DNA of 6,409 nucleotides from Flectobacillus sp. (GTDB lineage: Bacteria; Bacteroidota; Bacteroidia; Cytophagales; Spirosomataceae). The first letter of the stretch is position 1. Each line of letters begins with the position of its first letter. The notes below the pieces were generated by a model that did no database searches, was not told where the DNA came from, and saw nothing but the letters and a program-made list of their open reading frames with translations. The DNA lies in assembly GCA_029865665.1 (NCBI GenBank), contig JARXAV010000107.1, positions 1-6,409 of the forward strand, read 5' to 3'. A program made the translations under genes and the position numbers. Shown piece by piece: positions 1-6,409 of the stretch.

Positions 1-1
1 A

Positions 2-3000
2 ATTAAAGGCGGAAAAGGTGGTGCAACTACCAATGGCGAAGGTAATTTCAAACTAGACTTACCAACGGGCAACGAAACCTTGGTTATTTCGATGGTAGGT
101 TACAAAACCAAAGAAGTATCTGTAAGTGGAAGAAGTGTAGTCAACATTGTTTTAGAAGATAATACCGCTGCGATTGATGAAGTAATCGTTGTGGGTTATG
201 GTGAACAGAAGAAAATTCACGCTACTGGGGCGATAGCAACAGTTGATATGAAATCAGTAGAGGATTTAGCAGTGACAAGTTTAGGTGCTGCCATTGTAGC
301 TCAAATGCCAGGAGTTGGTATTTCTGGAGGTTACAATAGACCAGGTGTAGCTCCAACAATTACAATTCGAAATCCAATCAACTTCGGAAAAGATAATGCT
401 GCTATTGATGGAACGACCAATTCAAATAATCCACTTTATGTGATTGATGGAGTAATTAGAACACCAGAGGATTTTAATAACCTTGATGTGTCAGAAGTGG
501 AAAACGTTTCTGTATTGAAAGACGCTGCCGCAGCAGTCTATGGTTCAAGGGGAGCTAATGGTGTTATCATTGCGACCACCAAAAGAGGTAAATCAGGCGC
601 ACCTAAATTTACATATAGCTCAACATTCGGTCTTACGGATGCCTATTCACATGCTAAGGTGATGAATGCTTATCAATTAGCAACTTACATAAATGATTAT
701 AACTATAAAACTACAACTCCAGCAGTTACACTGTTTGCAGAAGATGAGTTAGAACACTTTAAAGGTGTTAATTATAATTGGTTGGATGATGCTTGGAAAG
801 CTGCTTTACAAACTCGTCAAACACTAAATATTAGTGGTGGTTCAGATAGGGCAACTTATTTTGCTAGTGTCAGTTACAATAATCAAAATGGTAATTTTGA
901 TAAAATTAACTATGATAAGTGGACGTTTAGAGCAAGTACTGATGTCAAAGCTGGAAAGAACTTAAAATTTGGCTTATCAGTAAGTGGTGATATTTCAAAA
1001 AATGAAAAGTATCTATTGAAGCAAGGTGGATCCAATGAAGAATTAGATTATCAAACCTTAATTGAAATGGCACCTTTTAGACCAGCTTACGTCAACGGGT
1101 ATCCGATAAATCCAATGTCTGGAACAAACTTTGCTGGTCAAAATAACGTGTTAACTTTTCACTTTTTTGAAGCACAAAACTCGAATAACTATACAAGAAC
1201 GAAAGCTAATGGCATAAACGTGAATGCCTCTGCGGAGTACGATGTTCCATTCATTAAAGGCTTAAAAGCGAGAGTAAACTATAACTTAAACCAAGAAAGC
1301 TCTTATGCAAAAGAGTTTGGGACAAGTTTATTGTTATATGACTTATCAATGGAAGGAAGCAGAAAACATATTTATGCAGGAACTCCAACTACAGCAAGAA
1401 AAGTAGTTAATGGTAGTAGCTTACTATACGACGCAAAAAATCAACCATCTTATACGTTAAATGGTTCGCTTTCTTATAACAGGGATTTTGGCAAACATAG
1501 TGTATCTGCTTTAGCACTTTTTGAACAAAATGAATACTACCAAGATTATTTAAGATCTTCATTGTCAGGCTTGATTGACGGAGCATCGGATAACGCTTCT
1601 TTCTCGGCTGGTACAACTCAGATTCCAGCAGGATTTGCTGCACTAACAGAATCTCAGCGTGAATCAGGCAGGCTTGCTTATGTAGGACGTATCAATTATA
1701 CCTACGCAGATAAGTATTTAGCAGAAATTTCAGTAAGAAGAGATGCTTCTACCAATTTTATTGCCGCTAATCGTTGGGGAACATTCCCTTCATTATCGTT
1801 AGGATGGGTAATGTCTAAGGAAAAATTCTTTAATAATGCCTTCCCAAATGTAGATTTATTCAAAATACGTGCATCAGCGGGTCTTTTAGGACAGGATAAT
1901 ACGAAGCCGTATATGTGGGCGAAAAGTTATGAGTTAATAAGAGCTGACCAAGGAGCTGTATTTGGGGGTAATAATGCTATTAATTCTGCAACATTTTATA
2001 AAGTTGCTATGCCAAATCCAGATTTACGCTGGGATGATAACTTGAAGTTGAATTTTGGGATTGACATGACAACTCTAAAAAGTCGTTTGTCATTTAATTT
2101 AGACGCTTTCTATGATAGAAGATTTAATATGATTTCAGAAGTTACGGCGGCAGCTCCTCTGACAATCGGTTTGGCTATTCCGAGTGAAAATTTTGGAGAA
2201 GTAGAGAGCTTTGGATATGAGATTTCATTAGGATGGAAAGATTATATAACAAAAGATTGGAGCTATAGTATCAAAACAGGTCTCTCTTGGAGTGATAATT
2301 ATGTTGTCAATAAAAGTCAAGCAAGTTCAGTGAGAGGTACGTTAGAGGATGCAATTGGAAGATCAAGTGATATTGGATTCTTAGGATATAAAACTGTAGG
2401 AATTTTAAGAACACAAAGTGACTTAGATGCTTTATTTGCTAAATATCCTAGCTATACAATTGAAGGAACAAAACCAGAATTAGGTTCGCTATACTTCGAA
2501 GACGTAAGAGGTTTACCTGTCTTCAATGCAGATGGTACATTTAAAGAATATGGCCCAGCTGATGGTAAAATTACAAAAGAAGATAGAGTAGTCTTAAGCG
2601 ATAGAGCAGGTAATAACTATGGGTTAAACCTTAATTTTAGTACTAAGTACAAAAATTTAAGTTTTTCATTTAATGCAGGAGGTTCATTTGGAGGGGTTAC
2701 TGAAGTTGAAACTGTTGCTCGTGGATGGAATAATTCAAACAATGTGAATTTTAACTCAAACCTACCTGAATTTTTAGTTGATCACTGGACTGTAGATAAC
2801 CCTAATGCAACGTATCCAGCCCCAATTGCTCGTACAGCAACAGGATTGAGATCTGATTTTTGGATGTTAAGTGGATTTACAGCTTCAATAAGAAATGCGA
2901 ATGTCTCTTATGAATTGCCAAAAGCAATGGCAAGTAAACTAGGTGTTGGTAATGTTAGAGTGTATTTAACATCTAACAATCCGTTAAATCTAATTGACCC

Positions 3001-3085
3001 ATTCTGGTACAAAGATTTTTCAGGTCAATACAACAGATATCCAACTTTGAGATCATTCTCTGGTGGTATCAACTTAAGTTTTTAA
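2..3085 (+). CDS. SusC/RagA-family TonB-dependent outer membrane receptor (5'-truncated by window edge)
   Basis: Outer membrane transporter that, with a SusD lipoprotein lid, imports oligosaccharides using TonB energy. The reading frame is open from base 2, so the gene starts before the window; the in-frame TTG at 80 and ATG at 92 are internal. Visible are 1027 residues. Residues 1 to about 55 are the end of a CarboxypepD_reg-like domain (TTNGEGNFKLDLP, then LVISMVGYKTKEV). The TonB box DEVIVVGYG lies at bases 176-202. The plug domain follows to about base 590, with PLYVIDGVIRTPEDF and VENVSVLKDAAAAVYGSRGA, both SusC hallmarks. The rest is the 22-strand-type beta barrel, with late family motifs (DGKITKEDRVVL, WTVDNPNATYPAP) and a terminal SGGINLSF ending in Phe, as expected for BAM recognition. 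Only the signal peptide and the start of the first domain seem missing, perhaps 40-60 residues. The susD partner follows 113 nt downstream. Substrate cannot be read from this protein; the GH28 gene nearby suggests pectin. No frameshift seen. Confidence 0.97.
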   Translation: MKGGKGGATTNGEGNFKLDLPTGNETLVISMVGYKTKEVSVSGRSVVNIVLEDNTAAIDEVIVVGYGEQKKIHATGAIATVDMKSVEDLAVTSLGAAIVAQMPGVGISGGYNRPGVAPTITIRNPINFGKDNAAIDGTTNSNNPLYVIDGVIRTPEDFNNLDVSEVENVSVLKDAAAAVYGSRGANGVIIATTKRGKSGAPKFTYSSTFGLTDAYSHAKVMNAYQLATYINDYNYKTTTPAVTLFAEDELEHFKGVNYNWLDDAWKAALQTRQTLNISGGSDRATYFASVSYNNQNGNFDKINYDKWTFRASTDVKAGKNLKFGLSVSGDISKNEKYLLKQGGSNEELDYQTLIEMAPFRPAYVNGYPINPMSGTNFAGQNNVLTFHFFEAQNSNNYTRTKANGINVNASAEYDVPFIKGLKARVNYNLNQESSYAKEFGTSLLLYDLSMEGSRKHIYAGTPTTARKVVNGSSLLYDAKNQPSYTLNGSLSYNRDFGKHSVSALALFEQNEYYQDYLRSSLSGLIDGASDNASFSAGTTQIPAGFAALTESQRESGRLAYVGRINYTYADKYLAEISVRRDASTNFIAANRWGTFPSLSLGWVMSKEKFFNNAFPNVDLFKIRASAGLLGQDNTKPYMWAKSYELIRADQGAVFGGNNAINSATFYKVAMPNPDLRWDDNLKLNFGIDMTTLKSRLSFNLDAFYDRRFNMISEVTAAAPLTIGLAIPSENFGEVESFGYEISLGWKDYITKDWSYSIKTGLSWSDNYVVNKSQASSVRGTLEDAIGRSSDIGFLGYKTVGILRTQSDLDALFAKYPSYTIEGTKPELGSLYFEDVRGLPVFNADGTFKEYGPADGKITKEDRVVLSDRAGNNYGLNLNFSTKYKNLSFSFNAGGSFGGVTEVETVARGWNNSNNVNFNSNLPEFLVDHWTVDNPNATYPAPIARTATGLRSDFWMLSGFTASIRNANVSYELPKAMASKLGVGNVRVYLTSNNPLNLIDPFWYKDFSGQYNRYPTLRSFSGGINLSF

Positions 3086-3104
3086 TTGAAAAATTTAATA
3101 GATA

Positions 3105-3179
3105 TACTTAATATTTCTATGTGATATAGCCAATCGACATTTCATTCAAGTTATTAGTCAAACATAGAAATATTAAGTA
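3105..3179 (+). repeat. Perfect 18-bp inverted repeat / stem-loop between susC and susD
   Basis: Arm TACTTAATATTTCTATGT (3105-3122) is the exact reverse complement of ACATAGAAATATTAAGTA (3162-3179), enclosing a 39-nt loop (3123-3161). The arms sit 19 nt after the susC stop and 19 nt before the susD ATG. There is no T-run after the right arm, so it is not an ordinary intrinsic terminator. Inferred role: an mRNA structure that protects or processes the susC 3' end, or sets the ratio of susC to susD expression. A small invertible element is possible but the 39-bp interior is short for one. Confidence 0.85.
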
Positions 3180-3198
3180 GTCTCTAACATACAAAGTC

Positions 3199-5007
3199 AT
3201 GAAAAATTTACGATTATTTCTTTCAGCAATCGTTTCTGTATCGCTCTTTTCTAGCTGTGAATCGGTATTAGATAAAGAAGATTTAAGCCAACTATCTCCA
3301 AGCTTCGTCATGAGCGATTCGCTATTAGTTGGAAATGTAATGAATAACATTTATAGAGTCAATTTACCCACTTGGGGAAACCCAATCGCATCGTTTGGAG
3401 ATACATACCAGACGGCATTAACAGAAGAGTCATACTATAATAGTTCAAGTGCCAATGCTTTTATAGAAGGTGGTATTGCAGCTACGTCTATTACGGAACT
3501 AGGAACGAGTAATTCCGCAACGGGAAACTACGGTAAAATTCGTCAAATCAATGATTTTTTACAAGATGTTAAAACTTCTCCTATTCCCCTTGCCACTAAG
3601 AATCGTTTTAAAGGGGAAGCACTATTTTTTAGGGCTTGGAGATATTTTGAGTTAGTCAACTTATATGGAGGTGTTCCCTTGATAACAGAGCCACAAGTTG
3701 TACTTGGTGACGAAGCTAGACAAGCAGCTCTAGTTCCTAGAAGTTCAACGAGTGATTGTTTGAAACAAATTGTAGCGGACTTAGATTCTGCAGCAGCATA
3801 CTTACCCGCAAACTGGTGGAGTACCTCGTCAAACTGGGGAAGAATTACAAGTAAAGCGGCTCAAGCGTTTAAAGGAAGAGTCCTTCTTTATGCTGCGAGT
3901 CCATTGTTCAACCCTTCTGGCGACATTACTAAATGGCAAACTGCGTATGATGCAAATAAGAAAGCTTACGATTTTCTAGTGGCTAATAAAGCTGCGTTGA
4001 TTACTGAATATGGTAAAATTTGGTTTACGGAAGTAGGAAATGCAGAGGCTCTTATGGTTACAGGATATAATGACATCGACTTGAGTAGTAGTAATTTACG
4101 TAGAACTTCCCCATGGGAAGGATCAGCTAGACCTAAATATTCACTCGGTTCTGGCTCTGCTCAACCTTCGTGGGAAATGATAAAATCTTATCCTATGAGA
4201 GATGGTAAAAAACCAGGAGAATCAACGAAATATGTGTATTCTGATCAACTATTTTATAAGAACAGAGATCCTCGTTTTGAGGCAACTATCGCTTATAATG
4301 GTTCTGTTTGGCCTATGACTAACGTACTTAATAACCGACTATGGACATACCAAGTAGCAGGGAAAACAGTTGAGAATGGCAATGTAAATGCTAGTACTCA
4401 AGGATTTTATACAAGAAAAGCTCTTCGTACTTCAGATGTAGCAGGTTCTACAGCGAATAATACGTTCTCAGGTACAGATTGGATTGAAATAAGATTTGCT
4501 GAAGTGATTTTAAATTTAGCAGAAGCGGCAGCGGCAATAGGTAAAGTTGATGAATCAGTAGCTTTAGTAGGGCAGATTCGTAAGCGAGCAGGTATTGAAG
4601 CAGGTACAGACGGACGTTACGGAATTAAAGCTGGTATAACGAGTGCAGAATTAATTAATCTTATTTTAGATGAACGATTAATTGAATTTGCTTTTGAAGG
4701 AAAGCGTTTCTTAGATATGCGTCGCCATAGAATGTTAGAAAAGTACAATACTCAAAAAGGTAGTAAAGTTGTCATATCTATTAAAACAGGAAAAACAGCA
4801 CCAACAGCCGCTGAGTTAGCAGGTAATATTGATGACTTGTATAATAACATTTTTAGTATTACCATAACTCCGAATACGTATATGAGTAGAACTTACGGAT
4901 ACAATTCTAAATACTATTTCTTCCCTATACCACAGGGAGCAATTGATGGAAATCCTAAGATACTCCAAAACAATAACTGGGGAGGTACTTTCGACCCGTT
5001 GCAATAG
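3199..5007 (+). CDS. SusD/RagB-family surface glycan-binding lipoprotein
   Basis: Surface lipoprotein of 602 residues that binds glycan and caps the SusC barrel. It starts with a lipoprotein signal peptide: basic MKNLR, a hydrophobic stretch, then LFSSC with the lipidated Cys at residue 20 (Phe at -3 is a mild departure from the usual Leu). The mature start CESVLDKED carries acidic residues next to the Cys, in keeping with surface export. The N-terminal helical TPR-like SusD part has the family motif ALFFRAWRYFELVNLYGGVP (141-160) and SKAAQAFKGRVLLYAASP (218-235). Then come FYKNRDPRFEATI (352-364), WIEIRFAEVILNLAEAAA (428-445), ILDERLIEFAFEGKRFLDMR (489-508), and the closing YYFFPIPQGAIDGNPKILQN (572-591), all typical of the C-terminal SusD domain. 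The ATG at 3199 is chosen because it gives a complete signal peptide; no Shine-Dalgarno is present, as usual in this phylum. It is presumably cotranscribed with the upstream susC, and a terminator follows directly. Ligand is unproven; pectic sugars are inferred from the GH28 neighbour. Confidence 0.97.
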   Translation: MKNLRLFLSAIVSVSLFSSCESVLDKEDLSQLSPSFVMSDSLLVGNVMNNIYRVNLPTWGNPIASFGDTYQTALTEESYYNSSSANAFIEGGIAATSITELGTSNSATGNYGKIRQINDFLQDVKTSPIPLATKNRFKGEALFFRAWRYFELVNLYGGVPLITEPQVVLGDEARQAALVPRSSTSDCLKQIVADLDSAAAYLPANWWSTSSNWGRITSKAAQAFKGRVLLYAASPLFNPSGDITKWQTAYDANKKAYDFLVANKAALITEYGKIWFTEVGNAEALMVTGYNDIDLSSSNLRRTSPWEGSARPKYSLGSGSAQPSWEMIKSYPMRDGKKPGESTKYVYSDQLFYKNRDPRFEATIAYNGSVWPMTNVLNNRLWTYQVAGKTVENGNVNASTQGFYTRKALRTSDVAGSTANNTFSGTDWIEIRFAEVILNLAEAAAAIGKVDESVALVGQIRKRAGIEAGTDGRYGIKAGITSAELINLILDERLIEFAFEGKRFLDMRRHRMLEKYNTQKGSKVVISIKTGKTAPTAAELAGNIDDLYNNIFSITITPNTYMSRTYGYNSKYYFFPIPQGAIDGNPKILQNNNWGGTFDPLQ

Positions 5008-5018
5008 TGTTAAACCCT

Positions 5019-5071
5019 TTCAAATAACAAAAAAGTCGCTCAAATTTGGGCGACTTTTTTTGTTATTTGAA
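5019..5071 (+). terminator. Intrinsic terminator after susD, long near-perfect palindrome, probably bidirectional
   Basis: Begins 11 nt after the susD stop. The core stem is GTCGCTC (5035-5041) against GGGCGAC (5048-5054), one G-T wobble, with the loop AAATTT. It is preceded by six A (5029-5034) and followed by seven T (5055-5061), and the pairing continues outward through TTCAAATAAC (5019-5028) with GTTATTTGAA (5062-5071). The total stem is about 23 bp with one unpaired T. The A-run/T-run symmetry would allow termination from either side, although no convergent gene is seen. It closes the susC-susD transcription unit. Confidence 0.92.
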
Positions 5072-5142
5072 GTATTGAAATTACTGATAATATCCTACAT
5101 TTTTTGGTGAAAATTATATACAATTATTTCTACGTATAGTCA

Positions 5143-5150
5143 TAAATTTG
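5143..5150 (+). promoter_or_regulatory. Candidate Bacteroidota -7 promoter element for the small secreted gene
   Basis: TAAATTTG matches the Bacteroidota -7 consensus TAnnTTTG exactly. It lies between the susD terminator and the next gene, where a new promoter is needed. Transcription would begin near 5156-5158, giving a leader of about 95 nt. No clear TTG-type -33 element is found at the usual distance upstream (about 5117-5126), which lowers confidence. The rest of 5072-5250 is AT-rich with no other element that I can support. Confidence 0.45.
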
Positions 5151-5250
5151 TATAGCAAAACCTACTTAATCACTGTCTATTTAAACCGTATAATTCCTTA
5201 TTTGAAAACAATTTAGCCTCATATATTTTTCTAACTTAAACTATTTTAAA

Positions 5251-5697
5251 ATGAAAACATCGAAATTTTTTCTTCCCCTGATTGCCTTATTTTTCTTTAT
5301 TAGTACCGTTAGCTCTTTTGCTCAAAGTACTGTTTCCTTTAGCTTTATAGCAAACTTTTCTAGTACAAATGCCCTTCTTGGCGAAGAAGAATACACAATA
5401 ACATTCTATGGTGCATCGGGAGAAATAGTAGAGAGCAAAGCGTTTAATACTTATCAAGGTAATGAAGTCTTTTTTGATATTCCAACTGGATACTATAGCA
5501 AAATAGAAGTGTATAGTCCAAGCACAATAGGCTATCTATACCCATACTCCGACCTAGAAATATACATAGGAGGAGTTAGTTCTAATCAAGGAAGTGATGA
5601 TCAAAATATTAGAATATTTAATGGTGACACAATGAAGGTGACGAATATCAATATAATTGAAGAAATGAACCCTCAATTATCTATAATAGCGTTATAA
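5251..5697 (+). CDS. Small secreted protein of unknown function
   Basis: I do not recognise a family. The 148-residue product begins with a clear Sec signal peptide: basic MKTSK, hydrophobic FFLPLIALFFFISTV, then SSFA|QS, with predicted cleavage after Ala24. There is no lipobox Cys, so it should be periplasmic or released rather than lipid-anchored. The mature part of about 124 residues has no cysteine. It alternates polar and hydrophobic or aromatic residues (STVSFSFIANF, EEYTITFYG, NEVFFDIPTGYYSKIEVYS, LEIYIGG, QNIRIFNGDTMKVTNINI), which suggests a small beta-sandwich. No T9SS C-terminal sorting domain, catalytic motif or membrane segment is evident. The ATG at 5251 is supported by the signal peptide that begins there; the leader just before it is A/T-rich (ACTATTTTAAA) without Shine-Dalgarno. 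It sits alone between two terminators, inside a polysaccharide utilization locus, so a carbohydrate-related role such as binding is possible but only inferred from position. Confidence 0.85.
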   Translation: MKTSKFFLPLIALFFFISTVSSFAQSTVSFSFIANFSSTNALLGEEEYTITFYGASGEIVESKAFNTYQGNEVFFDIPTGYYSKIEVYSPSTIGYLYPYSDLEIYIGGVSSNQGSDDQNIRIFNGDTMKVTNINIIEEMNPQLSIIAL

Positions 5698-5725
5698 ATA
5701 AACTTCCCTCGCTAAATTGTTTGAA

Positions 5726-5759
5726 CAAGAGCTTCAGTAATAAATTACTGAAGCTCTTG
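5726..5759 (+). repeat. Perfect 15-bp hairpin in the 3' region of the small secreted gene
   Basis: CAAGAGCTTCAGTAA (5726-5740) pairs exactly with TTACTGAAGCTCTTG (5745-5759) around a TAAA tetraloop. It starts 28 nt after the stop codon. What follows is AATATTTTATA rather than a clean T-run, so it may be a weak first terminator or a 3'-end stabilising hairpin ahead of the stronger terminator at 5800. Confidence 0.8.
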
Positions 5760-5799
5760 AATATTTTATAACCAGCAAGCATTAAAACTTTTAAATAGG

Positions 5800-5836
5800 C
5801 AGGCATTGTCCTAGTCTGACAATGCCTGTTTTTTTT
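5800..5836 (+). terminator. Strong intrinsic terminator upstream of the GH28 gene
   Basis: CAGGCATTGTC (5800-5810) pairs perfectly with GACAATGCCTG (5818-5828) around a 7-nt loop, and eight T follow at once (5829-5836). This is a textbook rho-independent terminator on the + strand. No A-run precedes the left arm, so it should act in one direction only. It separates the small secreted gene from the polygalacturonase, which must therefore have its own promoter within about 90 nt (5837-5927). I see no convincing TAnnTTTG element there; TATATTCA at 5866-5873 is only a partial match. Confidence 0.93.
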
Positions 5837-5927
5837 ATTGCTATTTTTACAGCATAAAAACAGGGTATATTCAATCAAAAATATCCTTTTCGTTAAACAT
5901 TATTACAAAACTAGCTGATATACAAAG

Positions 5928-6409
5928 ATGAATTTCTTACAAAAAATTACGGCAACGGCTTCAATGATACTGCTTGCCTCTCCCATATTTGCTCAAAATA
6001 CAAAACCTTATAGTTGGGATAATCTACCCAAAATTCAAGCTCCTAAATTCATGAAGGATACCATCAGTATTCAGACGTATGGAGCTGTTGCTGATGGTGT
6101 TACGCTAAATACACTAGCTATTAATAAAGCAATTGAGGCTTGTTCTAAAAAAGGGGGTGGCGTTGTGTTGATTCCTAAAGGAACATGGCTTACAGGGCCA
6201 ATTGTCTTGAAAAGTAATGTCAACTTACACATCAAACAGGCTGCTTTACTATTGTTTACGACTGATAAAAGTCAATACGATTTAGTGGAAGGTTATTACG
6301 AAGGGAAAAAAGCAGCTCGAAATCAGTCGCCTATTTCGGGAACAAACCTCGAAAACGTAGCCATTACGGGAGGGGGAATTATTGATGGTAATGGCGATGC
6401 TTGGCGTGC
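5928..6409 (+). CDS. Secreted GH28-family polygalacturonase-like glycoside hydrolase (3'-truncated by window edge)
   Basis: N-terminal 160 residues of a right-handed beta-helix pectinase; the gene runs past the window. A Sec signal peptide opens it (MNFLQK, hydrophobic core, SPIFA|QN, cleavage after Ala22), so the enzyme acts in the periplasm or outside. Family evidence: ISIQTYGAVADGVTLNT (47-62), the start of the pectate-lyase-3/GH28 fold; AINKAIEAC (64-72); GGGVVLIPKGTWLTGPIVLK (76-95); NVNLHI (97-102); and the beta-helix turn VAITGGGIIDGNGDAW (144-159), a very common GH28 signature. The catalytic region (the NTD, DD, GHG and RIK motifs in GH28) would lie downstream and cannot be checked, so activity and the choice between homogalacturonan, rhamnogalacturonan or xylogalacturonan are open. 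The ATG at 5928 is set by the signal peptide; the leader TGATATACAAAG has no clear Shine-Dalgarno. Its place next to susC/susD supports a pectin-use locus. Confidence 0.93.
   Translation, partial: MNFLQKITATASMILLASPIFAQNTKPYSWDNLPKIQAPKFMKDTISIQTYGAVADGVTLNTLAINKAIEACSKKGGGVVLIPKGTWLTGPIVLKSNVNLHIKQAALLLFTTDKSQYDLVEGYYEGKKAARNQSPISGTNLENVAITGGGIIDGNGDAWR

Noticed and set aside
80..94. TTG at 80 or ATG at 92 as the start of the SusC gene
   Set aside because: The frame is open back to base 2 and encodes the expected CarboxypepD_reg-like sequence upstream (TTNGEGNFKLDLP), and neither start would give a signal peptide.
356..418. IRNP in place of the usual IRG in the receptor plug, with an insertion before PLYVIDG
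   Set aside because: This looks like a normal variant of a SusC subfamily rather than something new; the surrounding plug motifs are intact.
1407..1643. Minus-strand reading frame of 78 codons within the receptor gene
   Set aside because: It lies wholly inside the well-supported SusC coding sequence and has no recognisable domain or signal; it is a chance antisense frame.
3117..3350. Minus-strand reading frame overlapping the susC-susD gap and the susD start
   Set aside because: It covers the susD signal peptide region and one arm of the inverted repeat, and its translation shows no domain.
5134..5155. Direct repeat GTATAG at 5134-5139 and 5150-5155 flanking the candidate -7 element, as a possible operator
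   Set aside because: Six-base AT-rich repeats are common by chance, and I see no extended symmetry to support a regulator site.
5063..5206. Nine-base direct repeat TTATTTGAA at 5063-5071 and 5198-5206
   Set aside because: It is short and in AT-rich DNA where such repeats are expected; one copy is simply the terminator arm.
5681..5878. Minus-strand reading frame of 65 codons across 5681-5878
   Set aside because: It runs through both hairpins, so its composition is explained by those structures; there is no recognisable domain or start context.

Overview
The window is AT-rich DNA from a member of the Bacteroidota. The evidence is a tandem SusC/RagA-type TonB-dependent receptor and SusD/RagB-type surface lipoprotein, start sites without Shine-Dalgarno motifs but with A/T-rich leaders, and a TAnnTTTG-type promoter element. 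The protein style (receptor with a DEVIVVGYG TonB box, 602-residue SusD) would suit a free-living Cytophagales or similar bacterium, but the genus cannot be fixed from sequence alone.

Layout, all genes on the + strand: (1) 2-3085, SusC-like receptor whose first few dozen residues lie before the window; (2) 3086-3198, a gap holding a perfect 18-bp inverted repeat with a 39-nt loop; (3) 3199-5007, SusD-like lipoprotein; (4) 5019-5071, a long, nearly perfect palindromic terminator; (5) 5072-5250, an AT-rich leader with a likely promoter -7 element; (6) 5251-5697, a small secreted protein of unknown function; (7) 5698-5927, a gap with a perfect 15-bp hairpin followed by a strong intrinsic terminator; (8) 5928-6409, the N-terminal third or so of a secreted GH28-type polygalacturonase that continues past the window.

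Together this is one edge of a polysaccharide utilization locus. The SusC/SusD pair would capture and import an oligosaccharide across the outer membrane, and the GH28 enzyme would cut pectic polymer (homogalacturonan or rhamnogalacturonan) outside the cytoplasm. The pectin assignment rests on the GH28 neighbour only. Terminators after susD and after the small gene suggest three transcription units rather than one operon. The least explained items are the small exported protein and the hairpin between susC and susD. I found no RNA genes, mobile elements, CRISPR arrays or convincing sign of a new multi-gene system.
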